From positions 1 to 38,407 of the forward strand of contig NZ_JAQWTM010000007.1 of assembly GCF_029242675.1 (NCBI RefSeq): a stretch of 38,407 nucleotides of DNA, given 5' to 3'. Within the stretch, counting starts at the first letter, position 1; each line of letters opens with the position of its first letter. Both the position numbers and the translations under genes were made by a program. This document shows positions 26,178 through 33,860 of the stretch, in pieces. The stretch comes from Flavobacterium sp. (GTDB lineage Bacteria > Bacteroidota > Bacteroidia > Flavobacteriales > Flavobacteriaceae). The notes under the pieces are model-generated. The model saw only the letters and a list, made by a program, of their open reading frames with translations. It ran no database searches and was not told the origin of the DNA.

Positions 26178-26526
26178 TCATTGCTGCAGCCATAGGAAAG
26201 AAAAAACCTAAAACAATCAATAAGGTCGAATCATCCTTATGAGGATAACCAATACGTTTGTAAACTTGAGGTAATCCTTCGCGACCCGCTAAATAAAAGA
26301 AATAAATATTAATTGGAAAACAACAGCCCGAAAAAATAGCTATTGGCGACGAAATTACTTCTCTTTCCGCCACTGCGTTTAAAACTTCAGCGATTTTAAT
26401 ATTCCAATAAATATGATACAATCCGCAGGTTACAAATCCTAAGATTAATACCATGATCGGGTCTACTTTAAATACTGGGATCGGTTTATTGGATTGATTC
26501 CAATGTTCTGTTTTTGTGGTTTCCAT
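26143..26526 (-). CDS. DUF4234-like membrane protein
   Basis: A 127-residue protein with a polar N-terminus and three or so hydrophobic segments. The stretch ILGFVTCGLYHIYWNIKIAE is typical of DUF4234 (G-x-Y-x-x-x-W, then a charged helix), followed by a Cys-Cys-Pro turn (GCCFPINIYFFYLAG) and a C-terminal helix (LLIVLGFFFPMAAAMIV). The function is unknown. It overlaps the DUF2752 gene downstream and starts 28 bases after the dehydrogenase-VOC gene, consistent with one transcript. Confidence 0.75.
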   Translation of the reverse strand: METTKTEHWNQSNKPIPVFKVDPIMVLILGFVTCGLYHIYWNIKIAEVLNAVAEREVISSPIAIFSGCCFPINIYFFYLAGREGLPQVYKRIGYPHKDDSTLLIVLGFFFPMAAAMIVQNDINKLYN

Positions 26527-26554
26527 TTTTTTGGTTTAGTTAATAAAGTGTTAT

Positions 26555-27910
26555 TTATAGAAATACTTTGTCGATTGGTTCCCAAAGTTCAATTTTATTT
26601 CCTTCAGGATCCACAATCCAACCAAATTTTCCATACTCATAAGTCTCCATCTTACCTATTATTGTTACACCTTCATCAGCTAATTTTTTTAACAAATTCT
26701 CAAGGTCCTCTACGCGGAAGTTTTGCATGAATTGTTTTTCGCTTGGCGCAAAATAAGTTGTGTCATTCGCAAAGGGAGACCATTGCGTAGAACAATCGTT
26801 CCCGCTTTTATCTTTCCACCAAAAAGTAGAACCGTATTCATCGGTTTTTAAACCTAAATGTTTGCCGTACCAAGCCACTAGCGCTTTTGAATTTGTAGAT
26901 TTAAAGAAAAAACCACCAATTCCTGTTACTCGCTTATCCACGTTTTCAACCTCGGGCTCACCGAAATACTTGTATTTCACTTTGTCGACAATCACTTGTG
27001 CAAGCCGCTCATGACTCTCAAAGGTCCAACCCGCAACATGCGGTGTTAAGATTACATTGGGTGCCTCTAGTAAATATTGAAATGCCACTGGTGAGCTATC
27101 CTCTTGAAACAACGTTTCAAATGAAAGTTTTTCATATTCTAAAACATCCAGTCCAGCACCAGCTATTTTTCCGGTCTTCATCGCGGCCACGAGATCTTCG
27201 GTTACTATATTTTTTCCTCTTGACGTATTGATAATCCATATTGGATTGGTAAATCCAGCTATGAATTTCGCATCGACCATACGGTCCGTCTCAGGAGTCC
27301 ACGGCAGGTGTAAACTTAAAACTTCTACTTTTTGCTGAAATTCATCAAAAGCGACTTGCTTTGCATTAGCATCACCCACATTATCAAGAATATCGTAGCA
27401 CAAAACTTCGACATCAAAACCACGTAGTTTTTTTGCAAAAGCTTTACCCATGTTTCCGTATCCGATGATACCAACCGTTTTACCATCAAGTTCATGACCC
27501 CGATTACTTTCGCGGTTCCACTGTCCGGAACGAATTTCTCTGTCGGCTGTATTTAGCTTGTTAAAAAGGGAAAGAATCATTCCCAAAGTATGCTCAGCAA
27601 CTGCATTCCTGTTGCCTTCCGGAGCAGCGATTAAGGTTATGTTTTTACTTGTAGCATAATCACAATCTATACTTTCGAGGCCGGCACCTACTCGAGCAAT
27701 AAACTGTAAGTTTGTCGCTTTTTCAAGAAAGTGCTTATCGATCTTAAAGCGACTACGAATAACGATTCCGTGATACTCGTGTATTTTAGACTCTATTTCT
27801 TCCTTAGACGAGCTAAAATCAGTTTCGTTTATACAACCTAAATCCTGTAGTCCTTGCATTAAAACGGGATGGTTACTGTCGATATGCAGCACTCTAATTT
27901 CTTGTTTCAA
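26555..27910 (-). CDS. D-2-hydroxyacid (phosphoglycerate-type) dehydrogenase fused to a VOC-domain protein
   Basis: A 451-residue two-part protein. Residues 1 to about 320 are a D-isomer 2-hydroxyacid dehydrogenase of the SerA group: NAD loop GIIGYGNMG (147-155), the Arg231 strand INTSRG, Glu258 in LDVLEYE and His291 in LTPHVAGW, all needed for catalysis. From residue 325 a glyoxalase/VOC fold begins (KRVTGIGGFFFK), with HLGLKTDEYGSTFWWKD, TQWSPFANDTTYF and the closing DPEGNKIELWEP. VOC proteins of this kind are normally separate genes of about 125 codons. The junction carries an in-frame GTG (Val324, 26939-26941) just where a separate VOC gene would start. It heads a unit with DUF4234 and DUF2752. 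Whether it supplies serine or another hydroxyacid is open. Confidence 0.85.
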   Translation of the reverse strand: MKQEIRVLHIDSNHPVLMQGLQDLGCINETDFSSSKEEIESKIHEYHGIVIRSRFKIDKHFLEKATNLQFIARVGAGLESIDCDYATSKNITLIAAPEGNRNAVAEHTLGMILSLFNKLNTADREIRSGQWNRESNRGHELDGKTVGIIGYGNMGKAFAKKLRGFDVEVLCYDILDNVGDANAKQVAFDEFQQKVEVLSLHLPWTPETDRMVDAKFIAGFTNPIWIINTSRGKNIVTEDLVAAMKTGKIAGAGLDVLEYEKLSFETLFQEDSSPVAFQYLLEAPNVILTPHVAGWTFESHERLAQVIVDKVKYKYFGEPEVENVDKRVTGIGGFFFKSTNSKALVAWYGKHLGLKTDEYGSTFWWKDKSGNDCSTQWSPFANDTTYFAPSEKQFMQNFRVEDLENLLKKLADEGVTIIGKMETYEYGKFGWIVDPEGNKIELWEPIDKVFL

Positions 27911-27938
27911 AATAGTTGTGTTTGATTAGATAATGGAT

Positions 27939-27966
27939 CAAAGTTACAAATCTTAAGACTACCCAA
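27939..27966 (-). promoter_or_regulatory. Promoter for the dehydrogenase-VOC/DUF4234/DUF2752 unit
   Basis: On the minus strand TTG (27966-27964), 17 bases, then TAACTTTG (27946-27939), an exact TAnnTTTG match. It lies 28 bases before the start codon. Confidence 0.65.
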
Positions 27967-28006
27967 CAGTTGATTGGCAAGTTTGATACTAAAATTTATA
28001 AAAAAA

Positions 28007-28033
28007 GGCTTGTAATAGGAAAACCAATAAGCC
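28007..28033 (-). terminator. Possible second, weaker terminator
   Basis: On the minus strand a short GGCTT/AAGCC stem with an imperfect interior is followed by seven T. It stands about 45 bases beyond the strong terminator at 28080-28118 and could be a backup. Confidence 0.3.
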
Positions 28034-28079
28034 ATGCTGTAGCGGTGATTTCTAAAAAATGGAAAATAGCACCATAAAA

Positions 28080-28118
28080 AAACCCATTTTTAAAACAAAT
28101 TTGTTTAAAAATGGGTTT
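28080..28118 (-). terminator. Strong intrinsic terminator in the gene-free stretch 27911-28518
   Basis: A perfect 15-bp stem, aaacccatttttaaa (28080-28094) with tttaaaaatgggttt (28104-28118), 9-base loop. On the minus strand the stem ends GGGTTTTTTTAT, giving a proper T run; on the plus strand the run is broken. It lies 76 bases past the 25-codon ORF and about 400 bases past the proC stop. Confidence 0.85.
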
Positions 28119-28193
28119 GTCTTCAAATTAATACAAGGAGTGTTTTTGCGTCATACTATTTACTTTATTGAGCAATTACTTGCTGATTAATAA

Positions 28194-28271
28194 TTATAGT
28201 CGTGAAACGCTTTGACCACCGAATAAAAAATTTGAAATTGCGTCGTAAAAACTGTCAAATAACTTTTTCAT
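28194..28271 (-). CDS. Candidate small ORF: 25-residue amphipathic peptide
   Basis: An ATG-initiated frame of 25 codons, beginning MKKLFDSFYDAISNFLFGG and ending QSVSRL. Leu4, Phe5, Phe8, Ile12, Phe15, Leu16 fall on one face of a helix, with Lys, Asp, Ser and Asn on the other, so the first 17 residues would form an amphipathic helix. It lies in a 608-base stretch without a longer gene, downstream of a promoter-like site (28341-28369) and upstream of a strong terminator on the same strand. That layout supports a real small transcript; translation is unproven. It could instead be a small RNA. No homologue is known to me. Confidence 0.4.
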   Translation of the reverse strand: MKKLFDSFYDAISNFLFGGQSVSRL

Positions 28272-28340
28272 GATAATAGGTTTTAATTGTTTAGTTTAAA
28301 ACATTAGTTACTAGGATAAAAGATCGACTTGAGTACTTAA

Positions 28341-28369
28341 CTAAGTTACGAAAAAAGGAACAAATTCAA
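28341..28369 (-). promoter_or_regulatory. Possible promoter for the small ORF / small transcript
   Basis: On the minus strand TTG (28369-28367), 18 bases, then TAACTTAG (28348-28341), one mismatch from TAnnTTTG. Transcription would start near 28334, about 63 bases before the small ORF. The rest of 28370-28518 shows no other clear feature. Confidence 0.4.
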
Positions 28370-28518
28370 AACCTTTTAACGTTTTCTATGATCGCCCTGT
28401 TTTTTCGATAAACGACAGCTTTCTCAAAATTTAATACAACTTAACTTATTGTTATGGTGTATCTTACAACTTAATTAATGAACTTAGACCACTAACAAAC
28501 CTATAGAACAGTTCAAAA

Positions 28519-29295
28519 TTATCCTTTTATTTGATTCAAAGACGTTTTGATCCCTCTGATCAATGATGAGCTAAATCCATGCATCTCCATTTCGTTTAAG
28601 CCTGCGATTGTGCAGCCTTTTGGAGTGGTAACACGATCTATCAATTGCTCTGGATGTACCTGCTCTTCCATAATCATTGCAGCAGCACCTTTTACCGTTT
28701 GAGCCGAAATGGCTAAAGCAGTTTGCCAATCAAATCCAATTTCGATTCCCGCTTGCATAGAGGCACGAATATAGCGCAAAGCAAACGCGGTTCCACTAGC
28801 AGCAAGTACAGTAGCGGCGTCCATTAATTTTTCATCAATAACTGGCGCTGTCCCTAAATCCTTAAACAAGGCAACTAATTGCTGCCCTTGAACTGCATGC
28901 TGCTCTTGAAAAGAAATACAAGTAGCTGACTCTCCAAATTGCGCGGCGATGTTTGGCATAATTCGAATGGCTTGATTCTCCAAACCAATCTTATTTTGCA
29001 GTGATTCTATTGACAAACCACTAACTGCAGAGGCGATGATTTTATTCTTTATGAACGGCAAAATTTCGGCTAAGACCAAATCTACTTGATATGGTTTTAT
29101 GGTTAAGATAATAATATCTGCCTTTTCAATTCCTGCCGTATTATCTGCGGAAAGCATCACGCCAACCGCTTCTAAATGCTGAATCTTACTAATCGTTCGT
29201 CTAGTAACTGTTATCTGATGACCACTGGAGAATTTAGCAAAACCTAGTGCTACTGAAGCACCTAAATTTCCGCCTCCTATAATGTGAATATTCAT
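28519..29295 (-). CDS. proC: Pyrroline-5-carboxylate reductase
   Basis: A 258-residue enzyme that reduces pyrroline-5-carboxylate to proline with NAD(P)H. The nucleotide loop HIIGGGNLGASVALG opens the protein; ILTIKPYQVD, IIASAVSGLSIESLQ, RIMPNIAAQFG and the C-terminal signature around VTTPKGCTIAGLNEME are all present. The frame is open upstream to 29397, but that would add 34 residues overlapping mgtE; the ATG at 29295 puts the dinucleotide-binding strand at the N-terminus as in the family. It follows mgtE by 50 bases on the same strand. Confidence 0.95.
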   Translation of the reverse strand: MNIHIIGGGNLGASVALGFAKFSSGHQITVTRRTISKIQHLEAVGVMLSADNTAGIEKADIIILTIKPYQVDLVLAEILPFIKNKIIASAVSGLSIESLQNKIGLENQAIRIMPNIAAQFGESATCISFQEQHAVQGQQLVALFKDLGTAPVIDEKLMDAATVLAASGTAFALRYIRASMQAGIEIGFDWQTALAISAQTVKGAAAMIMEEQVHPEQLIDRVTTPKGCTIAGLNEMEMHGFSSSLIRGIKTSLNQIKG

Positions 29296-29345
29296 AATCT
29301 TGGTTGTTAGTTGGTTGTAGTTGTTTAGTAGTAGTTGTTGATAAA

Positions 29346-30698
29346 TTAAAACCCTAATATCATTCTTGCAATAGAGAAATAAATTAAGATTCCACAAATA
29401 TCATTGCTTGTCGTTATAAAAGGTCCCGTAGCCAATGCGGGGTCGATCCCAAATTTATCTAGTAACAAGGGAACAAATGTTCCTATTAAGGATGCTATGA
29501 TAATCACAGATATCAAAGCACAGCAAATCACGAACCCAATTATAGGCGGCTCACCCAATAAAAAATAGCTGCCCGTAAATAAAATAGCCGATAAAATCGC
29601 ACCATTTAATAAACTCAAAGCAATTTCCTTGATTAGACGATTAAATAAAGAACCACTCAAAGTATTGTTTGCTAAACCTTGCACAATAATCGCTGAAGAC
29701 TGTACCCCAACATTCCCTGCCATAGCCGCAATTAGTGGCGTAAAAAAGAATAAATTACCGTGTTCGAGCATCGCGCCTTCAAACAAACCTAAAACTCTAA
29801 CCGTAATAAAACCTCCTAATAAGGCTAAAACCAACCATGGCAATCGCGCCTTGGTTAATTCTAAAATACTATCATCGGCTTCAACGTCTTGGGAGATACC
29901 CGCTGCTAATTGGTAATCCTTATCGGCTTCATCTCTAATTACATCAATAATATCATCAATAGTAATACGCCCTACTAACCTGCCCATCGCATCGACAACA
30001 GGAATAGCTTCAAGATCGTATTTTTGCATGATACGAGCCACCTCAACATCTTCGGCATCCACATTAACGAAAGTTACTTTTTTAATGTAAATATCTGCTA
30101 TTTGTGTTTTAGTAGAGGTAGTCAATAAGTCCTTTAAAGATAAGCGTCCTTTTAACCTGTTTTCATCATCAACTACATAGATCGAATGCACTCGTGAAAC
30201 GTTTTCGGCCTGTGCACGCATTTCCTTTACACAAGTGAGTACGCTCCAGTTTTCGTTTACTTTTACTAGCTCTTTCCCCATTAAACCACCCGCCGAATCC
30301 TCGTCGTAGCGCAATAAGTCAATAATGTCCTTGGCGTGCTCTAAATCATCCAACTCTGAGATTACTTCCTCTTTTTTGGATTGCGAAAGCTCAGCGATGA
30401 TATCCGCAGCATCATCGGTATTTAGCTCATCTAGCTCCTCAGCGATTTCTTTGGCAGATAAGCGTTTAAGGATATTCTCTCTTAAATCATCCTCTAATTC
30501 TAGTAATATCTCGGAGGTTTTCTCTGAATCTAATACCTTGAAAATATAAGTAGCCTCATCAAAATCAAGTTCATCCAGAATCTCTGCTATATCAGCATGG
30601 TGCATGTCATGAAGCAGGCGTTCTAACTCCCGATCATTTTTATTGACAATGTGCTGTTCTAATTCGAGTATTAAGTCTTTACTGATTTTAAATTCCAT
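29346..30698 (-). CDS. mgtE: MgtE-type magnesium transporter/channel
   Basis: A 450-residue protein of normal length. The N-terminal helical MgtE_N superhelix (about 5-125), rich in Glu and Asp, senses Mg; two CBS domains follow (about 130-255; [20 protein letters not shown] and [19 protein letters not shown]), then a plug helix and five membrane helices. The pore signature [15 protein letters not shown] and the last-helix ion-site region [15 protein letters not shown] (with the conserved Asp) are intact. It takes up Mg2+ across the inner membrane, gated by intracellular Mg. The start overlaps the rsmA end by 11 bases, so translation is coupled. Confidence 0.97.
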   Translation of the reverse strand: MEFKISKDLILELEQHIVNKNDRELERLLHDMHHADIAEILDELDFDEATYIFKVLDSEKTSEILLELEDDLRENILKRLSAKEIAEELDELNTDDAADIIAELSQSKKEEVISELDDLEHAKDIIDLLRYDEDSAGGLMGKELVKVNENWSVLTCVKEMRAQAENVSRVHSIYVVDDENRLKGRLSLKDLLTTSTKTQIADIYIKKVTFVNVDAEDVEVARIMQKYDLEAIPVVDAMGRLVGRITIDDIIDVIRDEADKDYQLAAGISQDVEADDSILELTKARLPWLVLALLGGFITVRVLGLFEGAMLEHGNLFFFTPLIAAMAGNVGVQSSAIIVQGLANNTLSGSLFNRLIKEIALSLLNGAILSAILFTGSYFLLGEPPIIGFVICCALISVIIIASLIGTFVPLLLDKFGIDPALATGPFITTSNDICGILIYFSIARMILGF

Positions 30699-31467
30699 CG
30701 GCTTCTATTTTTTGGGTCAGTGCTATAAATTCGGCTACATCTAGCTGCTCTGGTCGCAAGTTAAAAACAAGGTCTTCTCGCAAAGCATCTGAAAGGTTTA
30801 ATGTTTTCAAGCTATTGCGCAATGTTTTTCGGCGTTGCTGAAAAGCGGTTTTAACAACCATATAGAATAACTTTTCGCCGCAAGGCAAACTAAAATCTTC
30901 TTTTCGACGCATGCGCATCACGCCTGATTTTACTTTAGGTGGCGGAATAAATACATTTTCATCTACAGTAAATAAATACTCTACGTCATAAAAGGCTTGC
31001 GCCAAAACGGAGAGAATCCCGTAAGCCTTACTACCCTTCTTCTCACAAATACGCTCAGCCACTTCTTTTTGAAACATTCCTGCAAACTCGGGAATTTGAT
31101 GTTTCAACTCCAAAGTTTTAAACACAATTTGAGTCGATATGTTGTATGGGAAATTCCCAATAATAGCGAACTGTTTCCCTTGAAAGACTTCATTGATATC
31201 ATAGCGAAGGAAATCCTTCGAAATGATTTTGTCTTTTAATTTTGGATAATTAGCATCTAAATAATCTACTGATTCTGTATCGATTTCAATTACATAGGTG
31301 TTTATAGGTTTGTCTAACAAATACTTCGTTAAAACACCCATTCCTGGTCCTATCTCTAAAACATCTTCGTACCCTTCAAGATTGATAGTGTCAGCAATTG
31401 CTTTTGCAATGCTTTCATCCTTTAAAAAGTGTTGTCCGAGGTGTTTTTTAGCTTTTACTTTTTCCAT
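30688..31467 (-). CDS. rsmA: 16S rRNA (adenine-N6,N6)-dimethyltransferase
   Basis: A 259-residue KsgA/RsmA enzyme that dimethylates two adjacent adenines in the 3' hairpin of 16S rRNA during small-subunit assembly. Visible are [13 protein letters not shown], the SAM loop [20 protein letters not shown], the target-base motif GNFPYNIS, and [13 protein letters not shown] with [12 protein letters not shown]. The length is normal. It is the first of the rsmA-mgtE overlapping pair, with the DUF4286 gene about 100 bases upstream on the same strand. Confidence 0.97.
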   Translation of the reverse strand: MEKVKAKKHLGQHFLKDESIAKAIADTINLEGYEDVLEIGPGMGVLTKYLLDKPINTYVIEIDTESVDYLDANYPKLKDKIISKDFLRYDINEVFQGKQFAIIGNFPYNISTQIVFKTLELKHQIPEFAGMFQKEVAERICEKKGSKAYGILSVLAQAFYDVEYLFTVDENVFIPPPKVKSGVMRMRRKEDFSLPCGEKLFYMVVKTAFQQRRKTLRNSLKTLNLSDALREDLVFNLRPEQLDVAEFIALTQKIEADGI

Positions 31468-31573
31468 TTTCTTGTATTAAACACATCGGCTGTTAGGTAC
31501 AATGTGTAATTATGATTCGAGCCCCAACCTAGTTTTATGTCTAAAGCTAGCTTCGAACCGTTTGTAACAAATC

Positions 31574-31885
31574 TTAATGATCTGAAATCACTTGCAGCTC
31601 CGTTCTAAAAGCCAATACTTTTTCGCCAAATAATTTTTCAATCTCTGCTCTAAATCCTGGTGCATCTTCTTGATAATACCTTTCCAAAGTATCTTTACTG
31701 TCAGTTGTGTACTGTGCTGAGTAGGTTACACCGCCCATTTCTTCTTCGATTAAAACACGAACCAATCGCGCTGAAACAAACTTACCGGTTGCTAAAATTT
31801 CTGGAATATGCTTGTGCTGCATCCAAATCATCCATTGATCGTGAATACTTTCGTGCACATTACTGGTAACATTATATATGATCAT
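31574..31885 (-). CDS. DUF4286-family protein
   Basis: A 103-residue cytoplasmic protein with no signal peptide. MIIYNVTSNVHESIHDQWMI at the start, HIPEILATGKFVSARLVRVL and the closing EKLFGEKVLAFRTEL match my memory of DUF4286, a small alpha/beta family, probably ferredoxin-like in fold, of unknown function in Bacteroidota. It lies between the TPR protein and rsmA, an arrangement I recall as common in flavobacteria. Confidence 0.8.
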   Translation of the reverse strand: MIIYNVTSNVHESIHDQWMIWMQHKHIPEILATGKFVSARLVRVLIEEEMGGVTYSAQYTTDSKDTLERYYQEDAPGFRAEIEKLFGEKVLAFRTELQVISDH

Positions 31886-31956
31886 TGTATTTTATTTATT
31901 GATTGTTATTCGTTTATTGACAGTAGTACTTTTAAAATACCTACCGTTCTATTCAT

Positions 31957-33735
31957 TTATAAGTTTAGATCGCCGCGTAGTTGCCTGAATTTCTTTCTAG
32001 CCTCAACAAAGTAAATACTATCTTCATGGTTAAAAATAATTTTCTCGTACAGTGGTTTCGCTTTATCGGGTTCTTGCAGTTTGTTATTGTATATTTCTGC
32101 CGAAAAAAACAGCGCTTCATCAGTATAGATGCCATCATTATGATGGTCTATAATATTTTGATATTGGCTCAAGGCCAAATTATATTCGCCCATTTTTTCG
32201 TAAACAGTTCCAAGTCGTAATAAAGTAACGCTTTCGATTTCTTGTCCTTTAAATTTTTGTAATATCGACTGGAAAAGTGCAACTGCCTCTGTGTTTCTAT
32301 TTTGATATAACAGATAATCACCTTTTGCAAAAACACCTAAGGCGGTTTGTGTCGAATCTGCTACCGTGTTATCATTAATGAGTAAAAAATACTCCAAGGC
32401 ATCATTAGCGATAAGCTGCGTACTAGCTGACTTAAGTTCTTTAAACTGCTTTAAAGCCCAATCAAAATCGGTTTTAAAATAACTAGTTTTTGCTGCTTTC
32501 AATGTTGCTTCATGAGCCATAGCGTCATTTTTAAGATCCATTTCAATTTGAGAATAATAAATTAAAGCTTGGTTGAATTTTTCTTCGAATAATAAAACAT
32601 CCGCTAGTTCCATTTTTACCTGAGCCTGCTCATAATTACTTAAATTAAGGTCCAGTGCTCGCTTTAAAATTGTTCTTGCTTCCTCAGGTTTATTTAAATT
32701 GAAAGCAATAAAATGGGCTTGAATTAACTGTAAAGACAAAGTAAATGGACTAAGTTCGAATTCTTTAATCAAACCATCAATAGCTGTTGTAATGGCAGGA
32801 TAATCCTTTGCTTTAGCATTTTGAATTTTAATTTTTAACAAATAAGAATGGGCTTGAACCAATAACTGCAAATCTTTGGTGTTTTCTAAAACAAATCCCA
32901 AAACCTCTGTAGCTGTCTCTTCATCATTTTCTTGAATAGCGAGCTGTGCTAAGTTTATTATATTGGAGAGTGATTCAGGCACTCTTTTATAAATCGCTTT
33001 TTCTTGTACAAAAGCTTTACCCAATTCTTTTCCTTGCACATAAAACCAACTCAAATAATGATTCCAAAAAAGATCTTGCGATTTTTGAACCCTAACAATC
33101 AATGCTTTTCGTAGCGCGTCACTAAAACTAGTATCGCTGGCATCCGCCATAAAGCGCATGAACTGACTTTGAATCACTACTGAATTTTCTGGGTGTGCCT
33201 CGGCTTCATCCAAGAACATTTCAATCATTTTATCGGATTGCCCTAATTGTCCGTACAACAGTCCTTTTTGATAATTAAAACTAAAAGTGGGTAACATTTG
33301 AGTAGCGATATCATAAGCTTCCAAAGCATATTCTAGTAACACTTTTTTTTCAAAAGCGGCAGCAACAGCAAAAACCTCATTTGGATTTTTCCGAATCTTA
33401 TCTATAGCTTGGTCGTAACACTCCTTAGCCTTAGTATCTTTTTTTTGTAATTGATAATTATAGCCAAGCTCTACCAAAATATTACCTTGATGGTATTTAT
33501 CAATCCTGCTTTGCAGGGCTTTGTCCGCAATTTCATATTGTTGTAGTTGCTGGTAACAATCGACAACTCTTAGAAAATATTGAGTGTTTTGCGGCACATT
33601 TTCAAGTAATTCCTCGTAACTTAATTTTGCTTTCTCAAAATCTCCTTTTTCATAATAATATTGCGCCAACTGTTCGTTTTGAGCTTGAGCAAAAAACGAA
33701 AATGACAAAATAGTAAGAAGAAAGAGCTTTTTCAT
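31957..33735 (-). CDS. Exported tetratricopeptide-repeat protein
   Basis: A 592-residue protein with a signal peptide (SFSFFAQAQ, cleaved near residue 19) and TPR units along nearly its whole length: the first is QLAQYYYEKGDFEKAKLSYE, and later ones include VTLLRLGTVYEKMGEYNLAL and EALFFSAEIYNNKLQEPDKA. No catalytic motif is visible. It probably acts as a periplasmic scaffold. It is downstream of serS on the same strand, separated by a 125-base gap that holds a hairpin repeat, and upstream of the DUF4286 gene. Confidence 0.88.
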   Translation of the reverse strand: MKKLFLLTILSFSFFAQAQNEQLAQYYYEKGDFEKAKLSYEELLENVPQNTQYFLRVVDCYQQLQQYEIADKALQSRIDKYHQGNILVELGYNYQLQKKDTKAKECYDQAIDKIRKNPNEVFAVAAAFEKKVLLEYALEAYDIATQMLPTFSFNYQKGLLYGQLGQSDKMIEMFLDEAEAHPENSVVIQSQFMRFMADASDTSFSDALRKALIVRVQKSQDLFWNHYLSWFYVQGKELGKAFVQEKAIYKRVPESLSNIINLAQLAIQENDEETATEVLGFVLENTKDLQLLVQAHSYLLKIKIQNAKAKDYPAITTAIDGLIKEFELSPFTLSLQLIQAHFIAFNLNKPEEARTILKRALDLNLSNYEQAQVKMELADVLLFEEKFNQALIYYSQIEMDLKNDAMAHEATLKAAKTSYFKTDFDWALKQFKELKSASTQLIANDALEYFLLINDNTVADSTQTALGVFAKGDYLLYQNRNTEAVALFQSILQKFKGQEIESVTLLRLGTVYEKMGEYNLALSQYQNIIDHHNDGIYTDEALFFSAEIYNNKLQEPDKAKPLYEKIIFNHEDSIYFVEARKKFRQLRGDLNL

Positions 33736-33781
33736 AATTAATGCTTTTATTCACAAAAGCTTCGTTAATCGCAACCCAATT

Positions 33782-33843
33782 TAACCGCAAATTCGCAAAT
33801 TTCAATTACTTTAAAAAAGAAAAAATTTGCGAATTCTCGGTTA
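33782..33843. repeat. Inverted repeat between serS and the TPR gene
   Basis: The left arm 33782-33802 (taaccgcaaattcgcaaattt) is matched by the reverse complement of 33823-33843 at 19 of 21 positions, with a 20-base loop. It occupies the serS/TPR intergenic space just past the serS stop. The cgcaaa-type units recall dispersed intergenic repeats of flavobacteria (from memory, not checked). It may fold in mRNA as a processing or partial termination site. Confidence 0.75.
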
Positions 33844-33860
33844 CTAAAAAAGGCTAAAAT

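Noticed and set aside
27992..28127. A 41-codon open frame on the minus strand that reads like a membrane helix near its end (ITATAWLIGFPITSLFL).
   Set aside because: It has no ATG or GTG start, begins right after a stop, and runs through the terminator stem and its T run. It is most simply a chance open stretch; a decayed gene end cannot be excluded.
29296..29397. N-terminal extension of ProC to 29397.
   Set aside because: It overlaps the mgtE coding end and would place 34 residues before the dinucleotide-binding strand that normally starts the protein.
31500..31570. Short stretches resembling a tRNA T-loop (ttcgagcc and the reverse complement of tcgaacc) between rsmA and the DUF4286 gene.
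   Set aside because: No acceptor stem, D arm or anticodon arm can be built around them.
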